DNA of 49,267 bases from Paracoccaceae bacterium (lineage in GTDB: Bacteria; Pseudomonadota; Alphaproteobacteria; Rhodobacterales; Rhodobacteraceae): assembly GCA_020630695.1 (NCBI GenBank), contig JAHDIS010000024.1, positions 1-49,267 of the forward strand, given 5' to 3'. A program made the position numbers and the translations under genes. Positions 16,399-24,710 of the stretch are shown piece after piece; positions within the stretch are counted from its first letter, which is position 1, and each line of letters begins with the position of its first letter. The notes below the pieces were generated by a model. The model worked only from the letters and a program-made list of their open reading frames with translations, was not told the DNA's origin and searched no databases.

Positions 16399-16845
16399 TC
16401 AGGCCCGTTTGTTCAAGGCGACTGTGCCAAGCGCCATGTCGGTCAGACCCTGTCCGCGTTCTGATGTGAACATGAAGCCGATGGATACCAGCTGCAAAAG
16501 AAAGGTCATGATGGTGAAGGTATAGCCCAGCGTGTGCATAAACGCCTGTTGGCGGTCCAGCCTTTGGCCATGCATGTCGCGGAACTCGATGGCCATCATG
16601 CGCATTCCCAACGTGGCTGAGCCGTGAGTGATGGTGAATACCCGGTAGAAGAAGCCAACAATAAAAAACAGCAGAGGCAAAAAGAATACGCCCAAAAAGG
16701 CAGTGAAGACGAGCACCGGAACAACAAGCAATGCCGTAATGATAAAGTCGAAAATCCATGCGACACCGCGTTTCAGGGTGACGCCTTCGTAAAATTCAGC
16801 CTGCCTGATCGGGTCGGGCAGATGGGAAATAGGGTCGCGATACAT
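16399..16845 (-). CDS. RDD-family membrane protein
   Basis: A 148-aa integral membrane protein of the RDD family, whose members are mostly of unknown function and sometimes involved in transport or stress tolerance. After a short cytoplasmic start (MYRDPISHLPDPIRQAEFYEG) come hydrophobic segments near residues 33-50 and 52-75. The family sequence GSATLGMRMMAIEFRD follows, then a last helix near 112-130. The start at 16845 follows GAGG at a good distance; the frame is open upstream but overlaps the neighbouring gene. It is downstream of the DUF2852 gene, with a GC hairpin in the 79-bp gap. Confidence 0.85.
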   Translation of the reverse strand: MYRDPISHLPDPIRQAEFYEGVTLKRGVAWIFDFIITALLVVPVLVFTAFLGVFFLPLLFFIVGFFYRVFTITHGSATLGMRMMAIEFRDMHGQRLDRQQAFMHTLGYTFTIMTFLLQLVSIGFMFTSERGQGLTDMALGTVALNKRA

Positions 16846-16883
16846 GCGTGCCTCGGAATAATGAGTCGTTCTAAGTCGGATAC

Positions 16884-16908
16884 GCAGCCCCGGGGAGGAC
16901 GGGGCTGC
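16884..16908. terminator. GC hairpin between the DUF2852 and RDD genes
   Basis: Perfect 8-bp arms GCAGCCCC / GGGGCTGC around GGGGAGGAC. No T tract follows on the minus strand, so it may be a processing or attenuation structure rather than a full terminator. Confidence 0.4.
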
Positions 16909-16924
16909 GGTCGACGCGTTTAGC

Positions 16925-17356
16925 TTACGCGTCTTCGGGCTGCTCTTGGAGGTCTTTTGCCCGTTTTGCACGATCATCCATGAAATCGTCGAATTCTGCC
17001 TTGTCCTTGGCTTCGCGCAGACGCTGCAGGAAGGCTTCGAATGCGTCTTGCTCTTCTTCCAGGCGGCGCAGTGTATCGGCCTTGTAGGTGTCAAAGGCGT
17101 GGTTGCCGCTTGGTTTCAGGGCTGCCATGGCATGGCGGCGCGAGGAGTGGCCGCCACGGCGGCAGGAATTGTTGAACATGCGTTTGCTCCAGATCATATA
17201 TGCGAGAAGGGCCAGACCGACGGGCCAGAAGAAGATGAAGCCGATAACCATTGCGGCAATCCAGGCTCCTTTCCCCCGTTGGTCCAACCAGGCCTCGGCC
17301 CGGGTCAACCAGCCAGCGTTGGCGGGCAGGGGGGCGTCATAGGTTGCGGTTGTCAT
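16925..17356 (-). CDS. DUF2852 domain protein
   Basis: A 143-aa protein with one clear membrane helix near residues 31-53 (AWIAAMVIGFIFFWPVGLALLAYMIW). A basic, Cys-containing linker (KRMFNNSCRRGGHSSRR) follows, then a highly charged C-terminal helical region (EEEQDAFEAFLQRLREAKDKAEFDDFMDDR) that could form a coiled coil. This matches the alphaproteobacterial DUF2852 family of unknown function. Two copies of a 21-bp palindromic sequence lie 36 and 95 bp upstream and suggest specific regulation. It is probably co-transcribed with the RDD gene. Confidence 0.85.
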   Translation of the reverse strand: MTTATYDAPLPANAGWLTRAEAWLDQRGKGAWIAAMVIGFIFFWPVGLALLAYMIWSKRMFNNSCRRGGHSSRRHAMAALKPSGNHAFDTYKADTLRRLEEEQDAFEAFLQRLREAKDKAEFDDFMDDRAKRAKDLQEQPEDA

Positions 17357-17391
17357 TGTCGTCTCTCCGTTTCGTAATGTGTTTGTTTTCG

Positions 17392-17471
17392 ATGTGAATG
17401 CCTTTCACATTACAACAGATCGGAACCGGGAAGGCAGCTTTCAAGGCATTATGTGAATGTTTTTTACATTA
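17392..17471. repeat. Tandem palindromic candidate operators upstream of the DUF2852 gene
   Basis: Two copies of a 21-bp element at 17392-17412 and 17451-17471, 59 bp apart. Copy 1 is a perfect palindrome, ATGTGAA-N5-TTCACAT, and copy 2 has one mismatch in the right arm (TTTACAT). Both are followed by TA. The element resembles a CRP site but has 7 rather than 6 bases between TGTGA and TCACA. The surrounding DNA is A+T rich compared with the rest of the window, as for a promoter. Confidence 0.55.
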
Positions 17472-17514
17472 ACTTTTTAAATTCATTAAAATCAGTTGGT
17501 TATAATAAGATTTT

Positions 17515-17988
17515 TTACGAAACTTCGGTGAAATTAGCGACGATTGCGCCTGTTAGTTGGGGCAAAACAGCGGGATCAATCGGGAAAACATGCCGCGGTG
17601 TGCCTGCCGCACCCCAAACACGGTCAAATTCCAGCAGGCGCGGGTCAATCCATGCGCGGATCGGGTTCAGGTGGCCCAACGGGGCCACGCCGCCGATGGC
17701 AAACCCGGTTTGGGCGCGGATCAGCGCCGCATCCGCTTTTCCCAGCGGTTCCTGAGCCAGAACGGTTGCCTTGGCCGCATCGACCCGGTTGCCGCCAGCG
17801 GTCAGGAACAGGACGGCTTCCTGCGTTGTTTCAGCCCGAAAGATAATCGACTTAGCGATCTGGTCGAGATGACAGCCGACACTGTCCGCGGCTTCTTGCG
17901 CCGTGCGGGCCTGACCCACTTCTTGGATGTCGGCTATCAAACCGGCTTGCTCAAGGGCGGTGCGTACACGTTTCAGACTTTTGCTCAT
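17515..17988 (-). CDS. YbaK/EbsC-type aminoacyl-tRNA deacylase
   Basis: A 157-aa protein of the YbaK/ProX deacylase superfamily, which hydrolyses mischarged tRNAs such as Cys- or Ala-tRNAPro. Visible motifs are the conserved Lys in DQIAKSIIFRAE, FLTAGGNRVD, and the glycine-rich pocket FAIGGVAPLGH. The start at 17988 (MSKSLKRVRTALEQ) fits the family; the frame extends to 18039 but would overlap the upstream gene. The ribosome site is poor, and the gene begins 10 bp after the stop of the upstream oxidoreductase gene, so translational coupling is likely. Confidence 0.85.
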   Translation of the reverse strand: MSKSLKRVRTALEQAGLIADIQEVGQARTAQEAADSVGCHLDQIAKSIIFRAETTQEAVLFLTAGGNRVDAAKATVLAQEPLGKADAALIRAQTGFAIGGVAPLGHLNPIRAWIDPRLLEFDRVWGAAGTPRHVFPIDPAVLPQLTGAIVANFTEVS

Positions 17989-17998
17989 GGGGGATTCA

Positions 17999-18586
17999 TC
18001 ACAGGTTATTTGGAAAAAGGGATTGAGCGGCCGCTTCAATCCGGGATTCGAAACGGTTTAGTTTTTCAGGGGCCACCGATTCACTTTGATACAGGCTGAG
18101 CATGCGAAACCGGGCCTTGGGTGCGCAGGGTTTGACAACGCCCCATTTGAGACTGCGCCTGACCGGGCGCCGCGCAATGAGCCGGTCGTACCACCAAGGC
18201 GCGCCAAGCGTCGTGACCGCCAGCACGGATCTCAGGCCGCTCAGTCGGGGTATCATCGGTCCGCCGTTCGGCGCGTGATCATAGGCTACGCCGGGCATGA
18301 AAGACCGATCAATCCAACCTTTCAGAATGGCAGGCAATCCGAACCACCACGTGGGGAATACCAGCACCAGACCCTGTACATCGGACAGGGCGGCAGAATC
18401 GTCGAATGCCTTGTCAAAGTAGGCAGTCCGCTCATCGGCACTGAGGCATGGATCATAGTTTTCGGCGTATAAATCGCGACGTGTGACGCTGTGACCCGCC
18501 TGTTCGAGCGTTTCGCACAGATGATCAGCCAGCCGCATACAGAGCGACGCCGACAGAGGATGCGCGGTGACCAATAGAACCTTCAT
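17999..18586 (-). CDS. NAD(P)H-dependent flavodoxin-fold oxidoreductase (quinone reductase-like)
   Basis: A 195-aa flavoprotein of the NQO/MdaB-type family. It has the FMN/FAD phosphate-binding start MKVLLVTAHPLSASLCM and the signature LVFPTWWFGLPAILKGWIDRSF, followed by GVAYD and TTLGAPWWYD. Such enzymes reduce quinones or other electrophiles by two-electron transfer. The start at 18586 is chosen because the family begins at this methionine; the frame continues upstream into the glnE promoter. It is divergent from glnE (62 bp) and upstream of the YbaK-type gene. Confidence 0.85.
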   Translation of the reverse strand: MKVLLVTAHPLSASLCMRLADHLCETLEQAGHSVTRRDLYAENYDPCLSADERTAYFDKAFDDSAALSDVQGLVLVFPTWWFGLPAILKGWIDRSFMPGVAYDHAPNGGPMIPRLSGLRSVLAVTTLGAPWWYDRLIARRPVRRSLKWGVVKPCAPKARFRMLSLYQSESVAPEKLNRFESRIEAAAQSLFPNNL

Positions 18587-18648
18587 GCGTCTATGTTGCA
18601 GCCCGCGTGCCCCTTGCCAAGCCTGCAACGGCATGGCCATCTGCAGAT

Positions 18649-21462
18649 ATGAAAGACCAAGACCGCCCTCTCGCTGATCGTATCACGCGACTGCCGCGCG
18701 CCTTTGAAAAGGACCGCGGCGCTGAAACCAGAAACAGTGTTCCTTGGGCCAGCGGTGCGCTGGCTGAGTTGCTTGAGGGCACAGGCGGCTCTAGCCCCTA
18801 TCTGAAGGGACTGATCGAGAAGGAAGCGGACTGGCTGGAAATCGCCGTGGGCCATCCCGAAACGGCCATGTTTGATTTGCAATCCGGTCTGGCATCAACC
18901 GGATCTGCCGAATTGCCAACCGCGCTCCGGGTCGCGAAACGGCGGGCGGCCTTGCTGATCGCGCTATGCGATCTGGGCGGCGCATGGTCGCTGCACGAAG
19001 TCACAGGCGCTTTGACACGGTTCGCCGATGCCGCCAGTCAGGCCGCACTGGAAGATGCCATTGCAGCCGAAATCCGGCGTGGCAAGCTGCCGGGCGCGAC
19101 TGAGGATGACATTCCCACCGCGGGTGGGATGGTCACGCTGGCCATGGGTAAAATGGGCGCGTTCGAATTGAACTACTCGTCCGACATCGACTTGATCTGT
19201 CTGTTCGATGAAACCCGCTTTGATCCGGATGACTACCACGAGGCGCGATCGAGCTTTGTTCGGGCCACGCGCAAGATGGCCGCCATGCTCAACGATCTAA
19301 CGGGTGACGGCTATGTCTTTCGCACGGATCTGCGGCTGCGTCCGGATCCCTCGGTGACACCGGTCTGCATCGCCATGGAGGCAGCGGAGCGCTACTATGA
19401 AAGCCTTGGGCGTACCTGGGAACGGGCGGCGTATATCAAGGCAAGGCCCTCGGCTGGTGACACCGGAGCAGGTGCCCGTTTTCTGGAAACGCTGCGACCG
19501 TTCATCTGGCGTAAGCATCTGGACTTTGCCGCGATCGAAGACGCGCACAATATGCGGCTGCGGATACGCGAAGCCAAGGGGCTGCATGGACCGATCACCT
19601 TGCCGGGGCACAATATGAAACTGGGGCGCGGCGGCATCCGCGAGATCGAGTTTTTCACTCAGACCCGGCAACTGATCGCGGGCGGCCGGGACGCCGAATT
19701 GCGTGTGCGTGGCACGGTCGACGGGTTGTCGGTTCTTGCGGAAAAAGGCTGGGTGCCTGACGACGCGGCGGCGGCGCTTAGCGCGCATTATGACTTTCAT
19801 CGCACCGTCGAACACCGTGTTCAGATGGTCGGCGATGCGCAGACCCATGATTTGCCCAAGAGCGATGAGGGTTTCGAACGGCTGTCTTGCCTGATGGGCA
19901 TGGAGCGCAACGCTCTTGAGGCCGAGCTTGGCCAGCGGCTGACCGAGGTGCACGAACTGACCGAAGGGTTCTTTGCACCCGAGGCAACAGGCGCGCTGGA
20001 CAGTCTGCCCGAAGCGCTCACAGGATCGGATATTCCCTCTCGCTGGCCGACTTATCCGGCGCTGCGGTCGGAACGGGCCGGGGAAATCTTTCAAAGGTTG
20101 CGCCCTGAGATCCTGCGCCGTCTGGGGCAGGCGGCCCGCCCCGAAGAGGCGCTGGTTGCCTTTGATGGCTTCCTGTCAGGTTTGCCTGCGGGCGTGCAGC
20201 TGTTTTCCTTGTTCGAAGCGAACCCGCAGTTGATCGATTTGCTGGTGGACATAACCGATGTCTCGCCGGATCTCGGGCGTTATCTTGCCCGCAATGCTTC
20301 GGTGTTTGATGCCGTCATCGGCGGTGACTTCTTTAGTCCATGGCCCGGCATGGCAGCTTTGCGCGCCGAACTGGCTGCACAGCTCGAGGCCGAGAAAGAC
20401 TATGAGCGCAGGCTCGATCTGACGCGCCGCTGGGGCAAGGAGTGGCATTTCCGGGTTGGCGTGCATTTGCTGCGCGGATTGATGGAGGCCGAAGAGGCCG
20501 GACGCGCCTATGCCGATCTGGCCGAGGCGACGCTGGCCGCACTCTGGCCGGTGGTTCAGACAGAATTTGCGCGTAAACACGGCACGCCACCGGGGCGCGG
20601 CGCTGTTGTGGTGGGTATGGGATCGCTCGGCGCGGCCCGTTTGCACGCGCGTTCGGATCTGGATGTGATCGTGATCTACGATCCTTTGGATGTAGAGGCA
20701 TCGGATGGGCGCAGGCCTTTGCCGTCACGGACCTACTATGCCCGTCTGACGCAGGCCCTGATCACCGCGATGACGGCGCCGATGGCCGAGGGGCGGCTTT
20801 ATGAAATGGACATGCGCCTGCGTCCCTCGGGCAATCAAGGACCGGTCGCGACCTCCCTGACCGCGTTTCAGGACTATCAGAAAACTCAGGCATGGGTCTG
20901 GGAGCATCTGGCCCTGACGCGGGCGCGTGTGGTTGCCGGGCCGTCTGAATTGGCGCAGGACGTGGAACAGTTCCGCACTACGCTTCTGGCTCAGCATTCA
21001 GACGCGGCGCATGTCTTGTCGGAAGTCGCCCAAATGCGGGCACGTATTGCCGCTGCCAAAGAGGCGGATACCCCATGGGAGGCGAAAATCGGCACAGGGC
21101 GCATGCAGGACATTGAGCTTTTTGCGCAGGCTGCATCCCTGATCGAAGGCAAGGCGGTCCGCCAGACCGGTCGCGCATTGCGGATGGCGGATTGGCTGGA
21201 TCAGGCAGACGCGGACGCCTTGACCAAGGCGTATGGGTTTTTCTGGGCTTTGCAGATTGGCGGCAAGCTGGTCAGCGACGCAGGAATTGATCCAGATTCC
21301 ATGGGGCCGGGCGGGCGCGCGTTCTTACGGCGCTTGACGGGCTGCACCGAAGGCAGCACGCTGGCGGAAAGATTGATGCAACACGCATCAGAAGCCGGAA
21401 CAGTGATAGACCGCCATCTGGCACGCTATCAGACGACAGGAGACAGTCATGAAGAAGGGTGA
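18649..21462 (+). CDS. glnE: Glutamine synthetase adenylyltransferase/deadenylyltransferase
   Basis: Bifunctional enzyme that adenylylates glutamine synthetase (inactivating it) and removes AMP, under PII control, so it sets nitrogen assimilation. The 937-aa protein contains two nucleotidyltransferase domains. The N-terminal deadenylylase has GKMGAFELNYSSDIDLICLF near residue 175, and the C-terminal adenylylase has GMGSLGAARLHARSDLDVIVIYD near residue 670. A linking helical PII-binding region lies between them. ATG at 18649 is preferred as the family begins close to LADRITRLP; a GTG at 18607 is the alternative. Its stop overlaps the next small gene. Confidence 0.92.
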   Translation: MKDQDRPLADRITRLPRAFEKDRGAETRNSVPWASGALAELLEGTGGSSPYLKGLIEKEADWLEIAVGHPETAMFDLQSGLASTGSAELPTALRVAKRRAALLIALCDLGGAWSLHEVTGALTRFADAASQAALEDAIAAEIRRGKLPGATEDDIPTAGGMVTLAMGKMGAFELNYSSDIDLICLFDETRFDPDDYHEARSSFVRATRKMAAMLNDLTGDGYVFRTDLRLRPDPSVTPVCIAMEAAERYYESLGRTWERAAYIKARPSAGDTGAGARFLETLRPFIWRKHLDFAAIEDAHNMRLRIREAKGLHGPITLPGHNMKLGRGGIREIEFFTQTRQLIAGGRDAELRVRGTVDGLSVLAEKGWVPDDAAAALSAHYDFHRTVEHRVQMVGDAQTHDLPKSDEGFERLSCLMGMERNALEAELGQRLTEVHELTEGFFAPEATGALDSLPEALTGSDIPSRWPTYPALRSERAGEIFQRLRPEILRRLGQAARPEEALVAFDGFLSGLPAGVQLFSLFEANPQLIDLLVDITDVSPDLGRYLARNASVFDAVIGGDFFSPWPGMAALRAELAAQLEAEKDYERRLDLTRRWGKEWHFRVGVHLLRGLMEAEEAGRAYADLAEATLAALWPVVQTEFARKHGTPPGRGAVVVGMGSLGAARLHARSDLDVIVIYDPLDVEASDGRRPLPSRTYYARLTQALITAMTAPMAEGRLYEMDMRLRPSGNQGPVATSLTAFQDYQKTQAWVWEHLALTRARVVAGPSELAQDVEQFRTTLLAQHSDAAHVLSEVAQMRARIAAAKEADTPWEAKIGTGRMQDIELFAQAASLIEGKAVRQTGRALRMADWLDQADADALTKAYGFFWALQIGGKLVSDAGIDPDSMGPGGRAFLRRLTGCTEGSTLAERLMQHASEAGTVIDRHLARYQTTGDSHEEG

Positions 21463-21715
21463 CGCCACAGACCCCAAGGGACTGATTGCTGATGCCTACA
21501 GGATCGAAGGCATCACGTCGGGCGAATGTCGGTCGATATTTCTCGACTGGGCGCTGTCGCTTCCTGTTGGGGCCGATACCAATCCGCTGATTGCCAAGCT
21601 GCTGACGCGCCATCCAGAGCCGGATCATCCGATGACCGCTGTTCTGATCGAGGGACAAAAGGCCGCCGGTCCGGCCAAGCGACGTGGCGGACGCGCGGCG
21701 CGCGTGATGCAGTGA
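21449..21715 (+). CDS. Conserved small hypothetical protein downstream of glnE
   Basis: An 88-aa protein starting within glnE (14-base overlap) and preceded by AGGAG, which indicates translational coupling. The central part (LIADAYRIEGITSGECRSIFLDWALSLP) is helical and acidic. The C-terminus is basic (AKRRGGRAARVMQ). No catalytic motif is visible and I do not recognise the family. A role linked to nitrogen control is only suggested by the overlap. Confidence 0.75.
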   Translation: MKKGDATDPKGLIADAYRIEGITSGECRSIFLDWALSLPVGADTNPLIAKLLTRHPEPDHPMTAVLIEGQKAAGPAKRRGGRAARVMQ

Positions 21716-21726
21716 GTCCGGCGGGC

Positions 21727-21945
21727 TCAGCGTCTTGGATGTTTGGCTTTCAACGAGTTGGTGGCGCGGTCCAGAAATCCGCGAGCGAAATCGGCATTCG
21801 GCACATGTTCGGGCGTGGCGGGTGTAGGCCGGGCCGACAGCGAATCTTCCCGCGCCCCGTCCAGTACCTGCCGATGCAGGTCAAACAGGCGCGATAGCCG
21901 CTCTTGCCGAGCGTTCTGGGTTTCATCGATCTTGTCAGCAGACAT
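21727..21945 (-). CDS. Small hypothetical protein
   Basis: A 72-aa charged, probably soluble protein of unknown function (MSADKIDETQNARQERLSRL, then FARGFLDRATNSLKAKHPRR). The start is supported by AAGGAAAG about 6 bases upstream. Competing frames on either strand of the same stretch lack a ribosome site. It converges with the small gene after glnE, 11 bp away. Confidence 0.55.
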   Translation of the reverse strand: MSADKIDETQNARQERLSRLFDLHRQVLDGAREDSLSARPTPATPEHVPNADFARGFLDRATNSLKAKHPRR

Positions 21946-22090
21946 GCGCTTTCCTTAGCAGACATTTCGCAGCGTGAAAGCTATGAGTTGAATACGGCGA
22001 AAATAGCACGTGCCTAGGGTGATCTGTGGGCAGGGTCTTGATCATTTTCCGGGCCGGAATGGTAAATAGCGTGCAGCAAGAGGAAACCTG

Positions 22091-22717
22091 ATGAGCGTCA
22101 TATTATGTTACGGAGACAGCAATACGCACGGCACGCGTCCCATGACGGTGGCGGGGCTGTCGGAACGCTATGAGCCGCAGGATCGCTGGCCCGAAGTCAT
22201 GGGTGATCATCTCGGGGCTGGCACGCATGTCATCCCCGAAGGTTTGCCGGGCCGCACGACGGTGCATGAAGATCTGGTTGAGGGCGGCGCACGCGATGGG
22301 CTAGCGGTGTTGCCTGCCGTGCTGCATAGCCACAAGCCGCTAGATTTGCTGATCCTGATGCTGGGAACCAATGATCTGAAACCGCGTTTTTCGGTCACTG
22401 CCCATGAAATCGCGCGTTCGGCCATCCGTCTTGCCGTTCTGGCCCGCGCCGAACAGGTGGTTAAAGACATTCTCGTGGTAGCCCCCGTGCCGGTCCGTCC
22501 CGCTGGCTGCCTCAGCGATGTATTTGAAGGCGCTGAGCAACGGCAGCGAGGGCTGGATGTCCATATCAGCCAATTGGCGCAAGCCGAAGGTTTCGGGTTT
22601 ATCGCGGCCGGAGATCATGTTGCGGTGTCGCCTACGGATGGCGTGCACTGGGAAGCGGATGCCCACAGGGATTTTGGATCCGTCATGGCGGGCCATGTCG
22701 AAAAGCTTCTGACATGA
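22091..22717 (+). CDS. SGNH/GDSL-family hydrolase (esterase)
   Basis: A 208-aa hydrolase of the SGNH fold. The block I catalytic Ser is in LCYGDSNTHG (S10). Block III is ILMLGTNDLK, and the C-terminal catalytic Asp/His pair is in SPTDGVHW. There is no signal peptide, so it acts in the cytoplasm on an ester or thioester, perhaps an acyl or aryl ester. AGAGGAAA precedes the start. It overlaps the following lipoprotein gene by 4 bases (ATGA), so the two form an operon. Confidence 0.88.
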   Translation: MSVILCYGDSNTHGTRPMTVAGLSERYEPQDRWPEVMGDHLGAGTHVIPEGLPGRTTVHEDLVEGGARDGLAVLPAVLHSHKPLDLLILMLGTNDLKPRFSVTAHEIARSAIRLAVLARAEQVVKDILVVAPVPVRPAGCLSDVFEGAEQRQRGLDVHISQLAQAEGFGFIAAGDHVAVSPTDGVHWEADAHRDFGSVMAGHVEKLLT

Positions 22718-23175
22718 GGATATTCGTCGCTGCGCTGGGTTTGCTGCTATGCGGCTGCATGGCGAATGAACCCCAGCCGCTTGGCCCCGCGACCATCCCT
22801 CTGCGCAATCCAACGGCTCCTGTTGCGTCGCAATTGGATGCGTCCCTGGCGCGTCTGGCGGGCACTTGGGTCGTTGTGCAGGGTGCGGGCCTGAACGCGG
22901 GCTCGAACCTGCGCTTTGATGGTCAGAGCGTGTCGGTCAATGGCGCGCAGCTTGCCTTGCAGGACAAGGGCAGAGGCCGCATTGTCATGGGTAACGAAGA
23001 AATCTGGGTGCATTGGATTGATGCGGACAACCGTACCGCCGCCTTGGGCGAGCCAAATGGTGGTCGTGTCTGGATCATGGATCGCACGGGCAAGCCCGGC
23101 GAACGGCTGAAAGCGGCGCGCGAAATCCTCGACTGGTACGGATACGATCTGCGCCGTCTGGCCGAAAACGGTTAA
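22714..23175 (+). CDS. Hypothetical lipoprotein
   Basis: A 153-aa exported protein. The N-terminus MRIFVAALGLLLCGC ends in a lipobox (LLCGC), so it should be lipidated and membrane-attached. The mature part resembles a small beta-barrel or lipocalin-like fold (LAGTWVVVQGAGLNAGSNLRFDG, then RGRIVMGNEEIWVHWIDAD), but this is a weak impression. It is translationally coupled to the SGNH hydrolase gene. Function unknown. Confidence 0.75.
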   Translation: MRIFVAALGLLLCGCMANEPQPLGPATIPLRNPTAPVASQLDASLARLAGTWVVVQGAGLNAGSNLRFDGQSVSVNGAQLALQDKGRGRIVMGNEEIWVHWIDADNRTAALGEPNGGRVWIMDRTGKPGERLKAAREILDWYGYDLRRLAENG

Positions 23176-23291
23176 CGCAGGCACCATTACAACTATTGAT
23201 GTCGCAATCAGAGGCCAGTGGGTCCGGTTTTGTGATGGACGCTGCGCGGCTCTTGGGGGCAGGGTGCGCACAAGTCTTTTGGGAGAGCATC

Positions 23292-24710
23292 ATGGCACAA
23301 TCAGACAACAGAACAGCCGCCATTGTGGGCGGTGGCGTGATTGGCGGCGGCTGGGCCGCCAGATTTGCCCTGATGGGCTGGGATGTGCGGATTTTTGACC
23401 CGGATCCCGAAGCAGAGCGAAAGATCTCCGAAGTGCTGGCCGGCGCAGAACGGGCCCTGCCGATGCTTTACGATGCGCCCATGCCCACGCGAGGCCAGAT
23501 AACGTTTCACAGCGATCTGGCCGAGGCAGTGAACGGTGTTGCCTATATTCAGGAAAGTGTGCCCGAGCGACTTGATCTAAAGCACAAGGTTTTTGCTCAA
23601 ATTCAGGACGCGTGTCCCGAAGATGCTGTTCTGGCCTCGTCAACATCGGGCTTTAAGCCGTCCGAATTGCAAGATGGCGCATTGCGCCCGGGCCAGATCG
23701 TCGTCGCCCATCCATTCAACCCGGTCTATCTATTGCCGCTGGCTGAACTGGTTCCGGGTGAGGGCGGAGATCCAGCAACCACCGAACGGGCAAGGCAGAT
23801 CCTGCGCGAGATCGGCATGTATCCCTTGCATGTACGCGCCGAAATCGATGCGCACATCGCGGATCGCTTTCTCGAGGCGGTCTGGCGTGAAGCGTTATGG
23901 CTGGTCAAGGACGGCATCGCGACAACCGAAGAAATCGACGATGCCATTCGCTATGGTTTTGGGTTGCGTTGGGCGCAAATGGGCCTGTTTGAGACTTACC
24001 GGATCGCCGGCGGTGAAGCGGGCATGAAGCATTTTCTGGAGCAATTCGGCCCGTGCCTGACGTGGCCATGGACCAAATTGATGGATGTGCCGGAATACAA
24101 CGACTCCCTTGTCGATCTGATTGCAGGCCAATCTGACGATCAATCGGGTCATATGTCGATCCGTGAGCTTGAACGTCTGCGGGACAACAATCTTGTTGCC
24201 ATGATGCGTGCGCTCAAGGGGCAGGGTGCGGCTGCGGGCAAACTCATTCTCGACCATGAAACCGATTTGCGCGGTCCGCTCCAGGATGATGTTCCGCTGG
24301 TGACGATCCGCAGAACGGTTCCGGTTGATTGGACGGATGTGAACGGACACATGAACGAAGGCCGCTACGGGCAGGTCTTCAGTGATGCCTCAGAAGAACT
24401 GATGACACATGTTGGCGCCGATCGGGATTACATTGCGGCCGGAAACAGCTATTTCACGGCAGAGACGAACATAAAGTATCTTGCGGAAACCCTTGCTGCA
24501 GAATCATTTTATGTGGAAACACGGGTGCTGTTGGGAGAGGGCAAAAAGCTGCGGCTTTGGCACGAAATGAAGCGTGCGAGCGATGATGAAATCTTGGCGA
24601 CCTGCGACCAGTTTCTGCTTCATGTTTCGCTGGAAACCCGCAAATCCTGCCCGCCTTTGCCCCATGTGGCCGAGGCTGTGGAGCGGTTGGCGGCGGCGCA
24701 TTCGGCTTAG
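23292..24710 (+). CDS. L-carnitine dehydrogenase fused to a hotdog thioesterase
   Basis: Bifunctional enzyme of carnitine breakdown. Residues 1-310 are a 3-hydroxyacyl-CoA-dehydrogenase-like domain with NAD-binding AAIVGGGVIGGGWAARFA and FDPD, plus STSGFKPSELQ and VVAHPFNPVYLLPL, as in L-carnitine dehydrogenases that make 3-dehydrocarnitine. Residues about 325-472 are a 4HBT hotdog thioesterase domain with the catalytic-type Asp in VDWTDVNGHMNEGRY. In carnitine pathways of rhizobia such fused domains act as a betainyl-CoA thioesterase that releases glycine betaine. The start at 23292 has GGGAG upstream; the frame extends 32 codons further. The expected partner BKACE cleavage enzyme is not in this window. 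Confidence 0.87.
   Translation: MAQSDNRTAAIVGGGVIGGGWAARFALMGWDVRIFDPDPEAERKISEVLAGAERALPMLYDAPMPTRGQITFHSDLAEAVNGVAYIQESVPERLDLKHKVFAQIQDACPEDAVLASSTSGFKPSELQDGALRPGQIVVAHPFNPVYLLPLAELVPGEGGDPATTERARQILREIGMYPLHVRAEIDAHIADRFLEAVWREALWLVKDGIATTEEIDDAIRYGFGLRWAQMGLFETYRIAGGEAGMKHFLEQFGPCLTWPWTKLMDVPEYNDSLVDLIAGQSDDQSGHMSIRELERLRDNNLVAMMRALKGQGAAAGKLILDHETDLRGPLQDDVPLVTIRRTVPVDWTDVNGHMNEGRYGQVFSDASEELMTHVGADRDYIAAGNSYFTAETNIKYLAETLAAESFYVETRVLLGEGKKLRLWHEMKRASDDEILATCDQFLLHVSLETRKSCPPLPHVAEAVERLAAAHSA

Noticed and set aside
17392-17412. CRP/FNR-type site before DUF2852
   Set aside because: TGTGA and TCACA are 7 rather than 6 bases apart and the second copy lacks the right half, so CRP assignment is not supported; kept only as an unassigned palindrome.
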